Below are positions 1 through 8,000 of a DNA stretch of 34,036 nt, in pieces; within the stretch, counting starts at the first letter, position 1, and each line of letters starts with the position of its first letter. The translations under genes were made by a program, and so were the position numbers. The notes beneath the pieces are model-generated. The model had not been told where the DNA came from and ran no database searches. It was given only the letters and a program-made list of their open reading frames with translations. Origin of the DNA: Cyclobacteriaceae bacterium. Lineage in GTDB: Bacteria; Bacteroidota; Bacteroidia; Cytophagales; Cyclobacteriaceae. Location of the stretch: assembly GCA_025455015.1 (NCBI GenBank), contig JALONI010000025.1, positions 1-34,036 of the forward strand. The letters run 5' to 3'.

Positions 1-282
1 CCACGCAAAAGCCTGATGCATTTTTGCGCCCAAGTCGTCTCCCGTCTGCACCTGTTTTTGAAAGACCGTGTTTGGCCACGCATCGTTCTCGTCAATGGCG
101 TGTGAATAGAAGAGTGCTTTGTCGCAGGCCAGCGGCAGGGCCACAGCGCGCGTGTGCGCAGCCAGGCGGATGTAGTAGTCCAGCGCCCGTTCGTTGCCCA
201 CCGTGGCCGCCAGCCGCGTCTTTACTTTTCCCCACTCGGGGTTGCGGTAAAAAATCAGCAAGAGCGTGTCGCTATTTTTCAC
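1..282 (-). CDS. TIGR04282-type glycosyltransferase-like protein (DUF2064), partial
   Basis: This is the N-terminal 94 codons of a protein that continues past the left edge. The start has the signature of the TIGR04282/DUF2064 family: a hydrophobic strand LLIFYRNPEWGKVKTRLA at residues 7-24, in which PxxGKVKTRLA is the family nucleotide-binding-like loop, followed by an ALDYYIRLA helix. The family is a GT-A-fold nucleotidyl/glycosyltransferase-like group. Databases name it after arsenosugar biosynthesis, but the biochemical role of most members is not proven. The start is a GTG that overlaps the stop of the upstream rhodanese gene as GTGA, so translation is probably coupled. It is the last visible gene of a five-gene minus-strand operon. 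No arsenic genes are visible here, so the arsenosugar role is only a name-based inference. Confidence 0.8.
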   Translation of the reverse strand, partial: MKNSDTLLLIFYRNPEWGKVKTRLAATVGNERALDYYIRLAAHTRAVALPLACDKALFYSHAIDENDAWPNTVFQKQVQTGDDLGAKMHQAFAW

Positions 283-797
283 TTGTACACACGGATGCCC
301 CGGGTAAGCCAGCGGCCCCAATTTTGGTTATAGGTATGTACGCTGTCAGTAGGATGATTGGATGCGTTGACCACTTCGCGGCCTTCGTTTTTCCATTGAA
401 AAATTCCTCCGTACAAATTGAAGACGTTTTTGTAGCCTTTCTTTTGCAGGCGCTCGCCAATCCGTTCGCTGCGGTAGCCCACACTGCAATACACTACAAT
501 GGTGGCTTGCCGCGGTAGGGCCTCCAACTCGGCCGGTTGGTAATGATCGTAATCCAAAAAGCGGGCCCCCGGCAGGTGGCTGACGCGGTACTCCGCGCGC
601 GAACGCGTATCGAGTACGATCAGCGAAGGGTCGTTGGCTTGCCGCTCGGCCAGTTGCGCAGGCGTGAGCGTTTTTACCGTATGGCGATAAAGCGATTTGA
701 GTTTCTGGTCATAGGCCGGTTGGGCCAGCACCATGTTCGAAACAAACCAGATACCTAAGCCAATTGCTTTTTTGAATGCCATACGCTTTCCCACCAT
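279..797 (-). CDS. Exported rhodanese-like sulfurtransferase-domain protein
   Basis: This is a 172-residue protein with an N-terminal signal peptide (hydrophobic stretch about residues 11-24, ending at LAQ) and one rhodanese domain. Visible motifs are LDTRSRAEY at 62-70 and the active-site loop YCSVGYRS at 103-110 with catalytic Cys104; the GGIFQWKN segment near 130-137 is also typical. It should therefore be able to carry a persulfide on Cys104, acting outside the cytoplasm. ATG at 797 overlaps the 3' end of the upstream GT-C gene by 43 bases. An alternative ATG at 782 (MAFKK) leaves a shorter but still plausible signal peptide and a smaller overlap. It lies inside a glycosyltransferase operon, an unusual context that does not reveal its substrate. 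Confidence 0.88.
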   Translation of the reverse strand: MVGKRMAFKKAIGLGIWFVSNMVLAQPAYDQKLKSLYRHTVKTLTPAQLAERQANDPSLIVLDTRSRAEYRVSHLPGARFLDYDHYQPAELEALPRQATIVVYCSVGYRSERIGERLQKKGYKNVFNLYGGIFQWKNEGREVVNASNHPTDSVHTYNQNWGRWLTRGIRVYK

Positions 798-2068
798 CCG
801 TACAAAAATACAACTGTATAGCCACCCATGACAACGGCCATGGATTCAACATACCCGTGAACGGTATAGCCTGTATACGTCAACATCACCACGCCCGACC
901 ACACCATCGGAAAACGCCATCGCGACAAGCAAGCCAACGCTACCAACGGGGTCAGATACCACGGATGCACCGTGGTGGCAAACACAAAAAACAAGACATA
1001 AATGATCACCCAGACGGAAGCCGGATTAGCGGGCATTCGTAATTTTCTTACAAACACTTCAAAAAACGAGTACGCGACAATCAACCCTGCACTCACCACC
1101 GCCAACTTCCAGCCAATGGATTGTACCGTGTTGTACCCCCACCGCCAAGTGCCATACTCGCGCAGCAGGTAATAAATGCTGGCGTTAAACTCAAACTTTT
1201 GAAAATACAACCCCAAACTGTTGCCAAACCCCGCCATCAAATCAGCCTCGTGCATGGGCCAGGCCATTAGCCCGAGCAACACCAACACGGCCAGCAGAAG
1301 GGGCACTCCTTTCCGCCAGCCCCAGGTTAATCCCAGCAGGGGAAAAAACATCAGCGGAAGCAACTTGACGCCCACAGCCCCGGCCAGCCCGAGCACCATC
1401 CAGCCGGCCTGCTGGCGGGCCCATCCCCACAAAAACAGCGTTACAAAGAAAATCAAAAAGGCTTCCAGGTGTCCGTTGCCCGTCAGCTCCAGCAACACCA
1501 ACGGATTGAGCGCGTACCAGAGCACCCGTTGGGCGGGCAGTTGGTAGGCTGGCAATAAGCGCATCAACAACGCCACGGTGCCAACTTCCGCCAACACCAC
1601 CCACAACCGCAGCATCAGGATGCTACCGCTCACCGAATCACTGGCATAGGCGATCCACCAGAACACGCCTTGCGCCACGGGCGGATAGACCGTGAAGTAA
1701 TGCGGACTGTTGAGCCGATCAAATAACGCGGCATCCAATCCCGGCAGGTTCCACTGTACCACCTCGGCCGGCACGGCTTCCAGCGGATGGTGGCCCGCCA
1801 GCCACAACCGGCCATCCCAAATAAAGCGATACACATCGTCTGATAAGTGGGGAACCGAAAAAAACAACATCACCCGCGCCACGGCAGCCACCCCCAGCCA
1901 AAAGAACACCGCCTGGCTTTTTTCCGTCTGGCACACCCAGGCGTAGACGGCAAACAAAAACGCCACGGAAAACAGAAGCCACCACGTATCAGTACGGGCC
2001 ACCTGGCCTGCCACGCCAACCGCCAACACAAAGGCGCAGGCTGCGGCCACGCGCAGCGGCCTACGCAC
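755..2068 (-). CDS. GT-C fold polytopic mannosyltransferase-like protein (GT87/MptA-like)
   Basis: This is a 437-residue integral membrane protein with about ten or more hydrophobic segments spread along its length. The loop after the second membrane segment carries SDDVYRFIWDGRLW (76-89), the acidic motif typical of polyprenol-phosphate-sugar-dependent GT-C enzymes of the GT87/MptA type (usual form SDDxYRYLWDGR). Such enzymes take a sugar from a lipid-phosphate donor and add it to a glycan on the outer face of the inner membrane. The start is GTG at 2068, overlapping the TAG stop of the upstream GT2 gene by 8 bases. The upstream DPM-like gene at 3562-4257 could make its lipid-linked donor, which is an inference from the operon. 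The acceptor is unknown. Confidence 0.82.
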   Translation of the reverse strand: MRRPLRVAAACAFVLAVGVAGQVARTDTWWLLFSVAFLFAVYAWVCQTEKSQAVFFWLGVAAVARVMLFFSVPHLSDDVYRFIWDGRLWLAGHHPLEAVPAEVVQWNLPGLDAALFDRLNSPHYFTVYPPVAQGVFWWIAYASDSVSGSILMLRLWVVLAEVGTVALLMRLLPAYQLPAQRVLWYALNPLVLLELTGNGHLEAFLIFFVTLFLWGWARQQAGWMVLGLAGAVGVKLLPLMFFPLLGLTWGWRKGVPLLLAVLVLLGLMAWPMHEADLMAGFGNSLGLYFQKFEFNASIYYLLREYGTWRWGYNTVQSIGWKLAVVSAGLIVAYSFFEVFVRKLRMPANPASVWVIIYVLFFVFATTVHPWYLTPLVALACLSRWRFPMVWSGVVMLTYTGYTVHGYVESMAVVMGGYTVVFLYGWWESVWHSKKQLA

Positions 2069-3518
2069 GGGTGGCGTGTTTAAACGAAAGCCAAGCCACG
2101 GTGCCGAAGCCCAGCGTCAGCAACACGTGAAAAAACAACAGCCCATACTCCTGAAGCCAAAAAGCGCACACACACCCCGCCAAAAAGTATACCGTCAACA
2201 CCCACTCGAGCCATGCTCCGGGCGCCCTGCGCCACGAGGCGTAGGCGTTGCCCCGCCACGAATCGTGCGCGTTGACTACGTTGAATTTGGGCGTTCGCAC
2301 AAAAGGCGTTTTGCGCCCCAGCCACCCTTCCACCACGGCCAGCGCATTGTGCCACGACAGCCCCATGGACACGATCAAAAAACCCGGAAAAAGCCTGACA
2401 AATCTGCGGGTGGGAACCGGGTAAAACCGCTGCGTGGCCGTCCAGTAAAACCAGGCGATGGAAAAAAAACCAAACAGAAAAAAAACACCGACCCATAAAA
2501 TTTTCTTGAGTTGGGGATTGTGCGCCTGCACAAACAACACCGGTACGCTGAGCACGGCCGCCACCAGCAACGCCACAAACACCGAGCTGTTGAACAAATG
2601 AAAAAAGGCATGCAACTTGTTTGACCACGGCAGCGAGGAGGCAAGCACCGGGCGCACCAGCTTTCGCGCGGTTTCTGCACCTCCCTTGTTCCACCGGTAT
2701 TGTTGTGACTTGATGGCGGGCATAATGATGGGCAACTCGCCCGGCACACCTACCTCTTCGGCAAAGTAAAACTGCCAGCCCTTTAGCTGGGCGCGATAGC
2801 TCAAGTCCAGGTCTTCGGTGAGGGTGTCCGCCTGCCATCCTCCGGCCTCTTCTATGGCTTGCTTGCGCCAGATGCCGCACGTGCCGTTGAAGTTGATGAA
2901 ACTGCCGGCCGCCCACCGCCCCCGCTGCTCCACGGAAAAATGCGCGTCCAGGCCAAAAGCCTGTAGTTGAGTGAGCCAAGAATACTCGCGGTTCAAATGT
3001 TCCCACCGGGTTTGCACCACGCCTATGCGGGCATGGGCGAAATACGGAAGTGTACGCTGCAGGAAGTCGGGAGGAGGAACAAAGTCGGCATCAAAAATAG
3101 CGATGAACTCACCCCGTGCGCACCGGAAGCCGTAGTCAAGCGCACCCGCCTTGAAGCCCTCGCGTGCCTGGCGGTGCAGGCATTTAATGTCCAGGTTTTT
3201 GTGGCGCAGCGACTCGATGGTGCGCGCGATGATGTCGGTCGTTTCATCGGTTGAGTCATCCAGGATCTGGATTTCCAGTTTATCGGCCGGGTAGTCAAAC
3301 GCGGCCACCGCCCGGATCAACCGCTCCACCACGTATTTTTCATTGTAGATCGGCAATTGCACGGTCACCTCCGGCAGGTGCTGCCACGGGCTGGGGGGCG
3401 GTTTGAACTCGCCCACCGAAGCCTTGCGGTAAAGCCACGTCAGGTGAAGTTGCCCCAGACTGAACAGGAACAGAAAGAGCAACGCCAGCCCGTATACCAT
3501 CACTAACGCCCACACCAT
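2061..3518 (-). CDS. Cellulose-synthase-like family 2 glycosyltransferase
   Basis: This is a 485-residue processive-type GT2. It has one N-terminal membrane helix (about 3-24), a cytoplasmic GT-A domain and about four C-terminal membrane helices. The catalytic signatures are complete: DDST at 87-90, DADF at 143-146, TEDLD at 234-238 and QQYRW at 272-276 (the QxxRW motif of processive beta-glycosyltransferases). The closest known architecture is the CslA/beta-mannan or glucan synthase-like group of bacterial 'cellulose synthase family' proteins. No BcsB, BcsC or PilZ partner is visible, so the polymer cannot be named. ATG at 3518; the gene ends inside the start of the GT-C gene. It is the second gene of the operon. 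Confidence 0.88.
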   Translation of the reverse strand: MVWALVMVYGLALLFLFLFSLGQLHLTWLYRKASVGEFKPPPSPWQHLPEVTVQLPIYNEKYVVERLIRAVAAFDYPADKLEIQILDDSTDETTDIIARTIESLRHKNLDIKCLHRQAREGFKAGALDYGFRCARGEFIAIFDADFVPPPDFLQRTLPYFAHARIGVVQTRWEHLNREYSWLTQLQAFGLDAHFSVEQRGRWAAGSFINFNGTCGIWRKQAIEEAGGWQADTLTEDLDLSYRAQLKGWQFYFAEEVGVPGELPIIMPAIKSQQYRWNKGGAETARKLVRPVLASSLPWSNKLHAFFHLFNSSVFVALLVAAVLSVPVLFVQAHNPQLKKILWVGVFFLFGFFSIAWFYWTATQRFYPVPTRRFVRLFPGFLIVSMGLSWHNALAVVEGWLGRKTPFVRTPKFNVVNAHDSWRGNAYASWRRAPGAWLEWVLTVYFLAGCVCAFWLQEYGLLFFHVLLTLGFGTVAWLSFKHATRA

Positions 3519-3561
3519 GCGGCAAAGGTAAGGTAGCCCCGGGTTGGTTTCATGTTTCGCG

Positions 3562-4257
3562 CTACCGGTATTTGAAAAGGGTGGTCATGATCTTGTAGCC
3601 GGCCAGCACCGTTCCTTTGACGGTGCCCGATATTTTTGAAAACCCAATGCGTTTGCGATACCGCACGGGTACTTCCACACAACGCCTGCCTTGCTTGGCT
3701 GCCTTCACCTGCATCTCCACGGTCCATCCATAGGTTTTGTCCTGCATGTCCAAGGCAAGCAATACCTCGTACCGAATGGCGCGAAACGGCCCCAAGTCTG
3801 TGAAGCGCACACCGTATAACAGGCGCATCAACCGGGTGGCCAGCCAGTTGCCAAAAATCTGTTGGGGTGTCATGGAGCCGTTTTCCTTTTGGCCCAACGC
3901 GCGCGAGCCAATGACTAAATCAGCCGTGCCTTCGATGATCGGTTGTACCAGGCGGGGCAACTCTTCCGGATAATCCGAATGGTCGGCATCCAAAAATACT
4001 ACGATATCAGGCGGTGTGGCGGATTGGCGCAGGTAGTCAATGCCCTTGAGGCAGGCACGGCCATACCCCGGTACGGGTTCGCGCAGCACGGTGGCCCCGG
4101 CCTGCCGGGCGATGCGCTCGGTGTCATCGGTGGAGGCGTTGTTGATCACAATCACTTCGCGCACCCGGCCGGGTGGCAGCTCGCGGATCACTTCGCCCAC
4201 ACCATTTTCTTCATTGAAGGCGGGTATCAGTACATCGATCTTACGCGGTGTGTGCAT
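3562..4257 (-). CDS. GT2 family polyprenyl-phosphate sugar transferase-like protein (DPM1/DPG-like)
   Basis: This is a 231-residue single-domain GT2 with PAFNEE (12-17), NNASTDDT (39-46) and DADHSD (90-95), the pattern of dolichyl-/polyprenyl-phosphate mannose or glucose synthases. It has no C-terminal membrane anchor, as in short DPM1-type enzymes. The expected reaction is transfer of a nucleotide-activated hexose to a polyprenyl phosphate on the cytoplasmic face. This would supply the donor that the GT-C enzyme two genes downstream needs, a functional link inferred from family chemistry. It is the first gene of the minus-strand operon; a 43-base gap separates it from the next gene. It is divergent from the histidine kinase across 96 bases. 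Confidence 0.88.
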   Translation of the reverse strand: MHTPRKIDVLIPAFNEENGVGEVIRELPPGRVREVIVINNASTDDTERIARQAGATVLREPVPGYGRACLKGIDYLRQSATPPDIVVFLDADHSDYPEELPRLVQPIIEGTADLVIGSRALGQKENGSMTPQQIFGNWLATRLMRLLYGVRFTDLGPFRAIRYEVLLALDMQDKTYGWTVEMQVKAAKQGRRCVEVPVRYRKRIGFSKISGTVKGTVLAGYKIMTTLFKYR

Positions 4258-4353
4258 GCGAGGTTAAATATGCGACAAAACCTCAGAGATTAATAATTTG
4301 ATAACAACCGCTTATCCCAAACGTCCGCTGCGCGACCTATCATTGCTTATCTG

Positions 4354-6201
4354 ATGATCCACATACCGTTTCAACTGCACTCCATCCGAAGCCGCATGCT
4401 GTCGGGGTTTCTTTTCCTGACGGGATTGCTGGTTGCGCTGGCGGTCTTTTCGGTGGTGATGCTGGACCGCACCCGCAAGATCAGCGACATTCATGCAGAG
4501 ATCAGCCAACTGCAAGTGTACACCCTCAACCTGATCAAAACCGACAACGACTTTTTTGATGTGGGCACGGCTCATGAAGCCTATTTCCAAACCCACCAAA
4601 GTCCCTTTTTGCAAAGGCGCGACAGCCTGGTGAAGAAAATCGACTACGCGTTTCGGTTGGTGACGTCCCAAACCCTGGCCGAAGACTATCCGGTAGACGA
4701 CAACCTCACCGCCATTGACAGCACCTTCCGGCTTTACAACGATGAATTTGGCCAACTGGAGCAGTTGCTTTTCTTGCGCGGCTTCCGCGACTATGGCCTG
4801 GAGGGAAGCATGCGTACACACGCCCATGCCTTAGAAAATGGCACGCTGGGCCTGGACATGGTCACGCTTCTCTCGCTTCGCAGAAACGAAAAAGACTTCT
4901 TCTTGCGCCACGACACACTCTACATCCGTCAATTCAATACGCTGGCCAACCGCGCGCGCAAACAACTCCTCGCTGACTCCGCCCGTTTTGCCCAAGGTCT
5001 GTACGAACTCACCCAATACCAGCTCCGCTTCAACCAACTGGCGGGCATCAATCAACAAATCGGGCTCAGCAGCTTAACCGGCATGCGGGCCACGCTCAAC
5101 CACCTGACCGGGCAACTGAGCCAGCGCTACATTGCCTTGGCGGACGAATCGCTCCAGCTTTCCACTGCGGCCATTTTGAACATCCGCGTGTTTTACCTGG
5201 TGCTGATGGTGGGGGCGGTGGTGTTCACGGTGCTTTCCGGCTTTTGGATTTCCAAGCGGCTTTCGTCCCCCATTGCGCGCCTGTCCAAGCTGATTCACAA
5301 AGCCCTGCGCCACAAGCGAAAGCAACGCATCAACCTGGAGTTGCCTCACGCGGCCACGGAAATCAACGACCTGGTTCGCTCGTTCAATCAACTGATGGAG
5401 CAAACCAATCGGCAGGTGAGCGAGATTGAGGAGAAATCAAAGCTGTTGAAAAAACGGAACAAAGACCTGAAAAAACTCAACCACGAACTCGACAGTTTTC
5501 TGTACAGCACCGCCCACGACCTGCGGTCGCCCTTGAGTTCGCTCATGGGGTTGTTGCAACTGGCCGAGCGCGACAACAAACAACCCGAGATGGCGATCTA
5601 TTTTGGCATGATGCGAACGAGCATCCAGCGGCAGGAAGATTTCATCCAACAAATTGTCAGCTACTCGAAAAACAACAAGCTGACGTTGCAGATTGAAAAA
5701 ATTGCGTTGGAGGCTTTGCTGCGCGATGTATTGGAATCGCACAAGTACATGCCCGAGGCCGAGCGCATCCTGGTATGGGTAGACATCCGCGAGGAGACAC
5801 CCCTGTTCTCGGACAAAAACAGACTGGTCACGCTTTTTAACAACCTCATATCAAATGCCATCCGCTATGCCGATGGCCAAAAAGAAAAACAGTGGATACG
5901 CATCACCGGAAGGGTAACGGCCGAAGAAGCATTCATTGAATTTGCCGACAACGGCATTGGCATTGAACCCGACCACTTGCATCGTATTTTTGACATGTTT
6001 TACCGCGCCAACCTCTCTTCCAAAGGATCCGGGCTGGGGCTTTTCATCTTCCGCGAAACGATCCAGAAACTGAAAGGACATGTGAGCGTAGAATCGCGGC
6101 CCAAAGAAGGCACCAAGTTTACCCTGCGCCTGCCCAACCACGTGGCCACCGAGCACCCTCAGCTTCCCTTGGAATCGCTAACGATGAAAGTGGCCGGCTA
6201 G
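4354..6201 (+). CDS. Orphan membrane sensor histidine kinase
   Basis: This is a 615-residue protein with a membrane helix at about 15-37, a largely helical extracytoplasmic sensor region to about 275, and a second membrane helix at about 277-298. A HAMP linker (SKRLSSPIARLSKLI) and a Lys/Glu-rich coiled coil follow, then the HisKA domain with phospho-acceptor His388 in TAHDLRSP. The ATPase domain has an N box near 496-502 (NNLISNA), a G1 box DNGIGI at 532-537 and a G2 box GSGLGLF at 558-564. All catalytic elements are present. No response regulator lies next to it, so its partner is elsewhere. Its stop is 6 bases from the convergent 4Fe-4S gene. A near-consensus -7 box (TATCATTG, 4338-4345) lies only 8 bases before the ATG, so the leader would be extremely short or absent. 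Confidence 0.93.
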   Translation: MIHIPFQLHSIRSRMLSGFLFLTGLLVALAVFSVVMLDRTRKISDIHAEISQLQVYTLNLIKTDNDFFDVGTAHEAYFQTHQSPFLQRRDSLVKKIDYAFRLVTSQTLAEDYPVDDNLTAIDSTFRLYNDEFGQLEQLLFLRGFRDYGLEGSMRTHAHALENGTLGLDMVTLLSLRRNEKDFFLRHDTLYIRQFNTLANRARKQLLADSARFAQGLYELTQYQLRFNQLAGINQQIGLSSLTGMRATLNHLTGQLSQRYIALADESLQLSTAAILNIRVFYLVLMVGAVVFTVLSGFWISKRLSSPIARLSKLIHKALRHKRKQRINLELPHAATEINDLVRSFNQLMEQTNRQVSEIEEKSKLLKKRNKDLKKLNHELDSFLYSTAHDLRSPLSSLMGLLQLAERDNKQPEMAIYFGMMRTSIQRQEDFIQQIVSYSKNNKLTLQIEKIALEALLRDVLESHKYMPEAERILVWVDIREETPLFSDKNRLVTLFNNLISNAIRYADGQKEKQWIRITGRVTAEEAFIEFADNGIGIEPDHLHRIFDMFYRANLSSKGSGLGLFIFRETIQKLKGHVSVESRPKEGTKFTLRLPNHVATEHPQLPLESLTMKVAG

Positions 6202-6207
6202 CCGCGG

Positions 6208-7986
6208 TTAGTCCGCTAGCTTGACGCCATTGTTTCCGATCAAAACGGGCTGGCCAAAACGCCCGTCTTCGTCTTTTACTTCCAGGTTCAACACACCCCG
6301 CGGGCATACCGATGAGCAGATGCCGCAGCCCACGCACGAGCTGCGCACAATGTTCTGCCCGCGCTGGGCATACCACCGCACATCAATACCCATTTCGCAA
6401 TAGGTGGAACAGTTGCCGCACGAGATGCACTGGCCCCCGTTGGTGGTGATGCGAAACCGCGACTTAAAACGCTGCACCAGCCCGAGGTAGGCCGCCAACG
6501 GACAGCCAAAGCGGCACCACACGCGGTTGCCCATGAGCGGATAAAAACCCGTGCCCACCACGCCCGCAAAGCCTGCCCCGATAAACGCCCCATACCACTC
6601 GCGCACCTGGTAGCTGTTGAAAAAGAAAACATACGATGACCCTGTGAAGTACGTGTACAGCACCCCGCCCGTCATCACCACGGCAAACACCAGCACGGCA
6701 TGAATCAACCACCGCTCCACGTGCCAGGCTTTCACCGACTTATTTGAAAGTTGCCGGTATGGATCGCCCAGCGTTTCGGCCAGACCGCCACAGCCGCACA
6801 CCCAACTGCAATACCAGCGCTTGCCAAAAAAATAGACCAACACGGGCACCCCTATGATGATCAGCGCAATGCCCCACCCCAACATGAACAGACCCAACGT
6901 GCCGTTGTCGACCATTTGGTTAAGGCGGTAATCAAAAAAGAAGCTGTAATCCAGCGGCCAGATGTTTTTGAAATCAAAATACGGCTGGTTCAGCCGCACC
7001 AAAATCTCCGGAATGAGAAACGCGAAGGCAGTTTGAAAAAACATGACCGATGCCGTACGCAGCAGTTGGTACCGGCTGTGGCGGTAGTGCAACATCAGGC
7101 GCACGCCCATCACCAGCACGCACAGCGTGTACAAAAATCCATACAGAAAAAATCGCCCGGCCTCGTTGCCACTCAGCGCACGGCTGAGGGGATCGACCAG
7201 CGCCACCCAGGCCGTCATGTACTCCGGAAAAAAGTAGAGGAACACATAAAACGCAATGAGCCACGTGCCCACCCCAATACCCAGCCATTTCACGCTCTTG
7301 AGCGGATGAAAAAAAATGCCGTTGTTCTTGATGCCCGGCAGCTCCTTTGCCTTCGGCAGAATGTACATGAACGCACCTGCAATGCAGAAACAAAACGTCA
7401 AAAACAGAAACAAGCCCGCGCGCTGCGTAGAGGGCCCCACCAACGAAGCCTTGGCCAGCGCATAGCTCAACTCTTTGACGGCATATCGGTCAAACCCAAG
7501 CGCGCTCACAATGGCAAATTGAGAAAGATTGTCAGCCACCTGCCCCAGTTGCGCGGCCATCTCCTCGCGCGAGGCAAAGCTGCGGCCGTCCAGCCAGCCG
7601 GCATAGTCTTTAAACACCTTGCGCTTAAAAGCCACGACTGACTCGCTGCCCTCAAACGCAGAGTCCACGGACGTGAGCGTAAAGGTGGTTCCTTGTTGGG
7701 TCAGCGTGGCAATGTCTTCCGGGGTGATGCCGTACAACAACCCCTGGGCTTTGTTTGCCTTTTCAAAAGTGCTGTGTAGCGCGCTCACAAACGAAAAGCT
7801 GGAGCCGTGCGCCACGTGCAGCAACCCTTCGCTGTGTTGCTGCAGGAGGTCCGCTTTCGCGGGATCGGCCACGTGCTGCCGAATGACATCCGCGGTGAGG
7901 GTATAACGACCCCCGAAAAACAATGCATTAAACAACGCGAAGCCGATGAGAAAGATGACGATGCCTGCCGTTTTGATGGTTTTCAT
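6208..7986 (-). CDS. Polytopic membrane 4Fe-4S electron-transfer protein (NapH/NosR/CcoG-like)
   Basis: This is a 592-residue protein. A first membrane helix (5-25) is followed by an extracytoplasmic domain of about 180 residues, then about six or seven membrane helices. Two juxtamembrane cysteine motifs follow, YCSWVCGCGG (near 390-400) and WCRFGCP (490-496), as in the NapH/NosR/PceC superfamily. At the C-terminus is a cytoplasmic two-cluster ferredoxin domain with Cys520/523/526/530 and Cys551/554/557/561. The family passes electrons between soluble donors and membrane or extracytoplasmic acceptors. The second juxtamembrane set (CxxxCP) is typical; the first has an extra Cys. It starts 14 bases after the FAD oxidoreductase gene, so the two are almost certainly one operon: a flavoprotein feeding a membrane Fe-S conduit (inference). 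The acceptor is unknown. Confidence 0.88.
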   Translation of the reverse strand: MKTIKTAGIVIFLIGFALFNALFFGGRYTLTADVIRQHVADPAKADLLQQHSEGLLHVAHGSSFSFVSALHSTFEKANKAQGLLYGITPEDIATLTQQGTTFTLTSVDSAFEGSESVVAFKRKVFKDYAGWLDGRSFASREEMAAQLGQVADNLSQFAIVSALGFDRYAVKELSYALAKASLVGPSTQRAGLFLFLTFCFCIAGAFMYILPKAKELPGIKNNGIFFHPLKSVKWLGIGVGTWLIAFYVFLYFFPEYMTAWVALVDPLSRALSGNEAGRFFLYGFLYTLCVLVMGVRLMLHYRHSRYQLLRTASVMFFQTAFAFLIPEILVRLNQPYFDFKNIWPLDYSFFFDYRLNQMVDNGTLGLFMLGWGIALIIIGVPVLVYFFGKRWYCSWVCGCGGLAETLGDPYRQLSNKSVKAWHVERWLIHAVLVFAVVMTGGVLYTYFTGSSYVFFFNSYQVREWYGAFIGAGFAGVVGTGFYPLMGNRVWCRFGCPLAAYLGLVQRFKSRFRITTNGGQCISCGNCSTYCEMGIDVRWYAQRGQNIVRSSCVGCGICSSVCPRGVLNLEVKDEDGRFGQPVLIGNNGVKLAD

Positions 7987-8000
7987 GTTCTGCTTCGGGG

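Noticed and set aside
2080-3006. 308-codon minus-strand open frame overlapping the cellulose-synthase-like gene
   Set aside because: It is an out-of-frame reading of the same strand; the other frame holds every catalytic motif of the GT2 family.
4260-4284. Inverted repeat GAGGTT / AACCTC upstream of the glycosyltransferase operon
   Set aside because: Only six bases with a 13-base loop and no link to a clear promoter box; likely chance.
6196-6220. Two GCTAGC words between the convergent histidine kinase and 4Fe-4S genes as a bidirectional terminator
   Set aside because: The stem is short and bulged, overlaps both stop codons and has no T-tract on either side.
6751-7641. 296-codon plus-strand open frame opposite the 4Fe-4S protein gene
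   Set aside because: Composition is rich in His, Gln and Arg with no domain, typical of antisense frames; the minus-strand gene has all its motifs.
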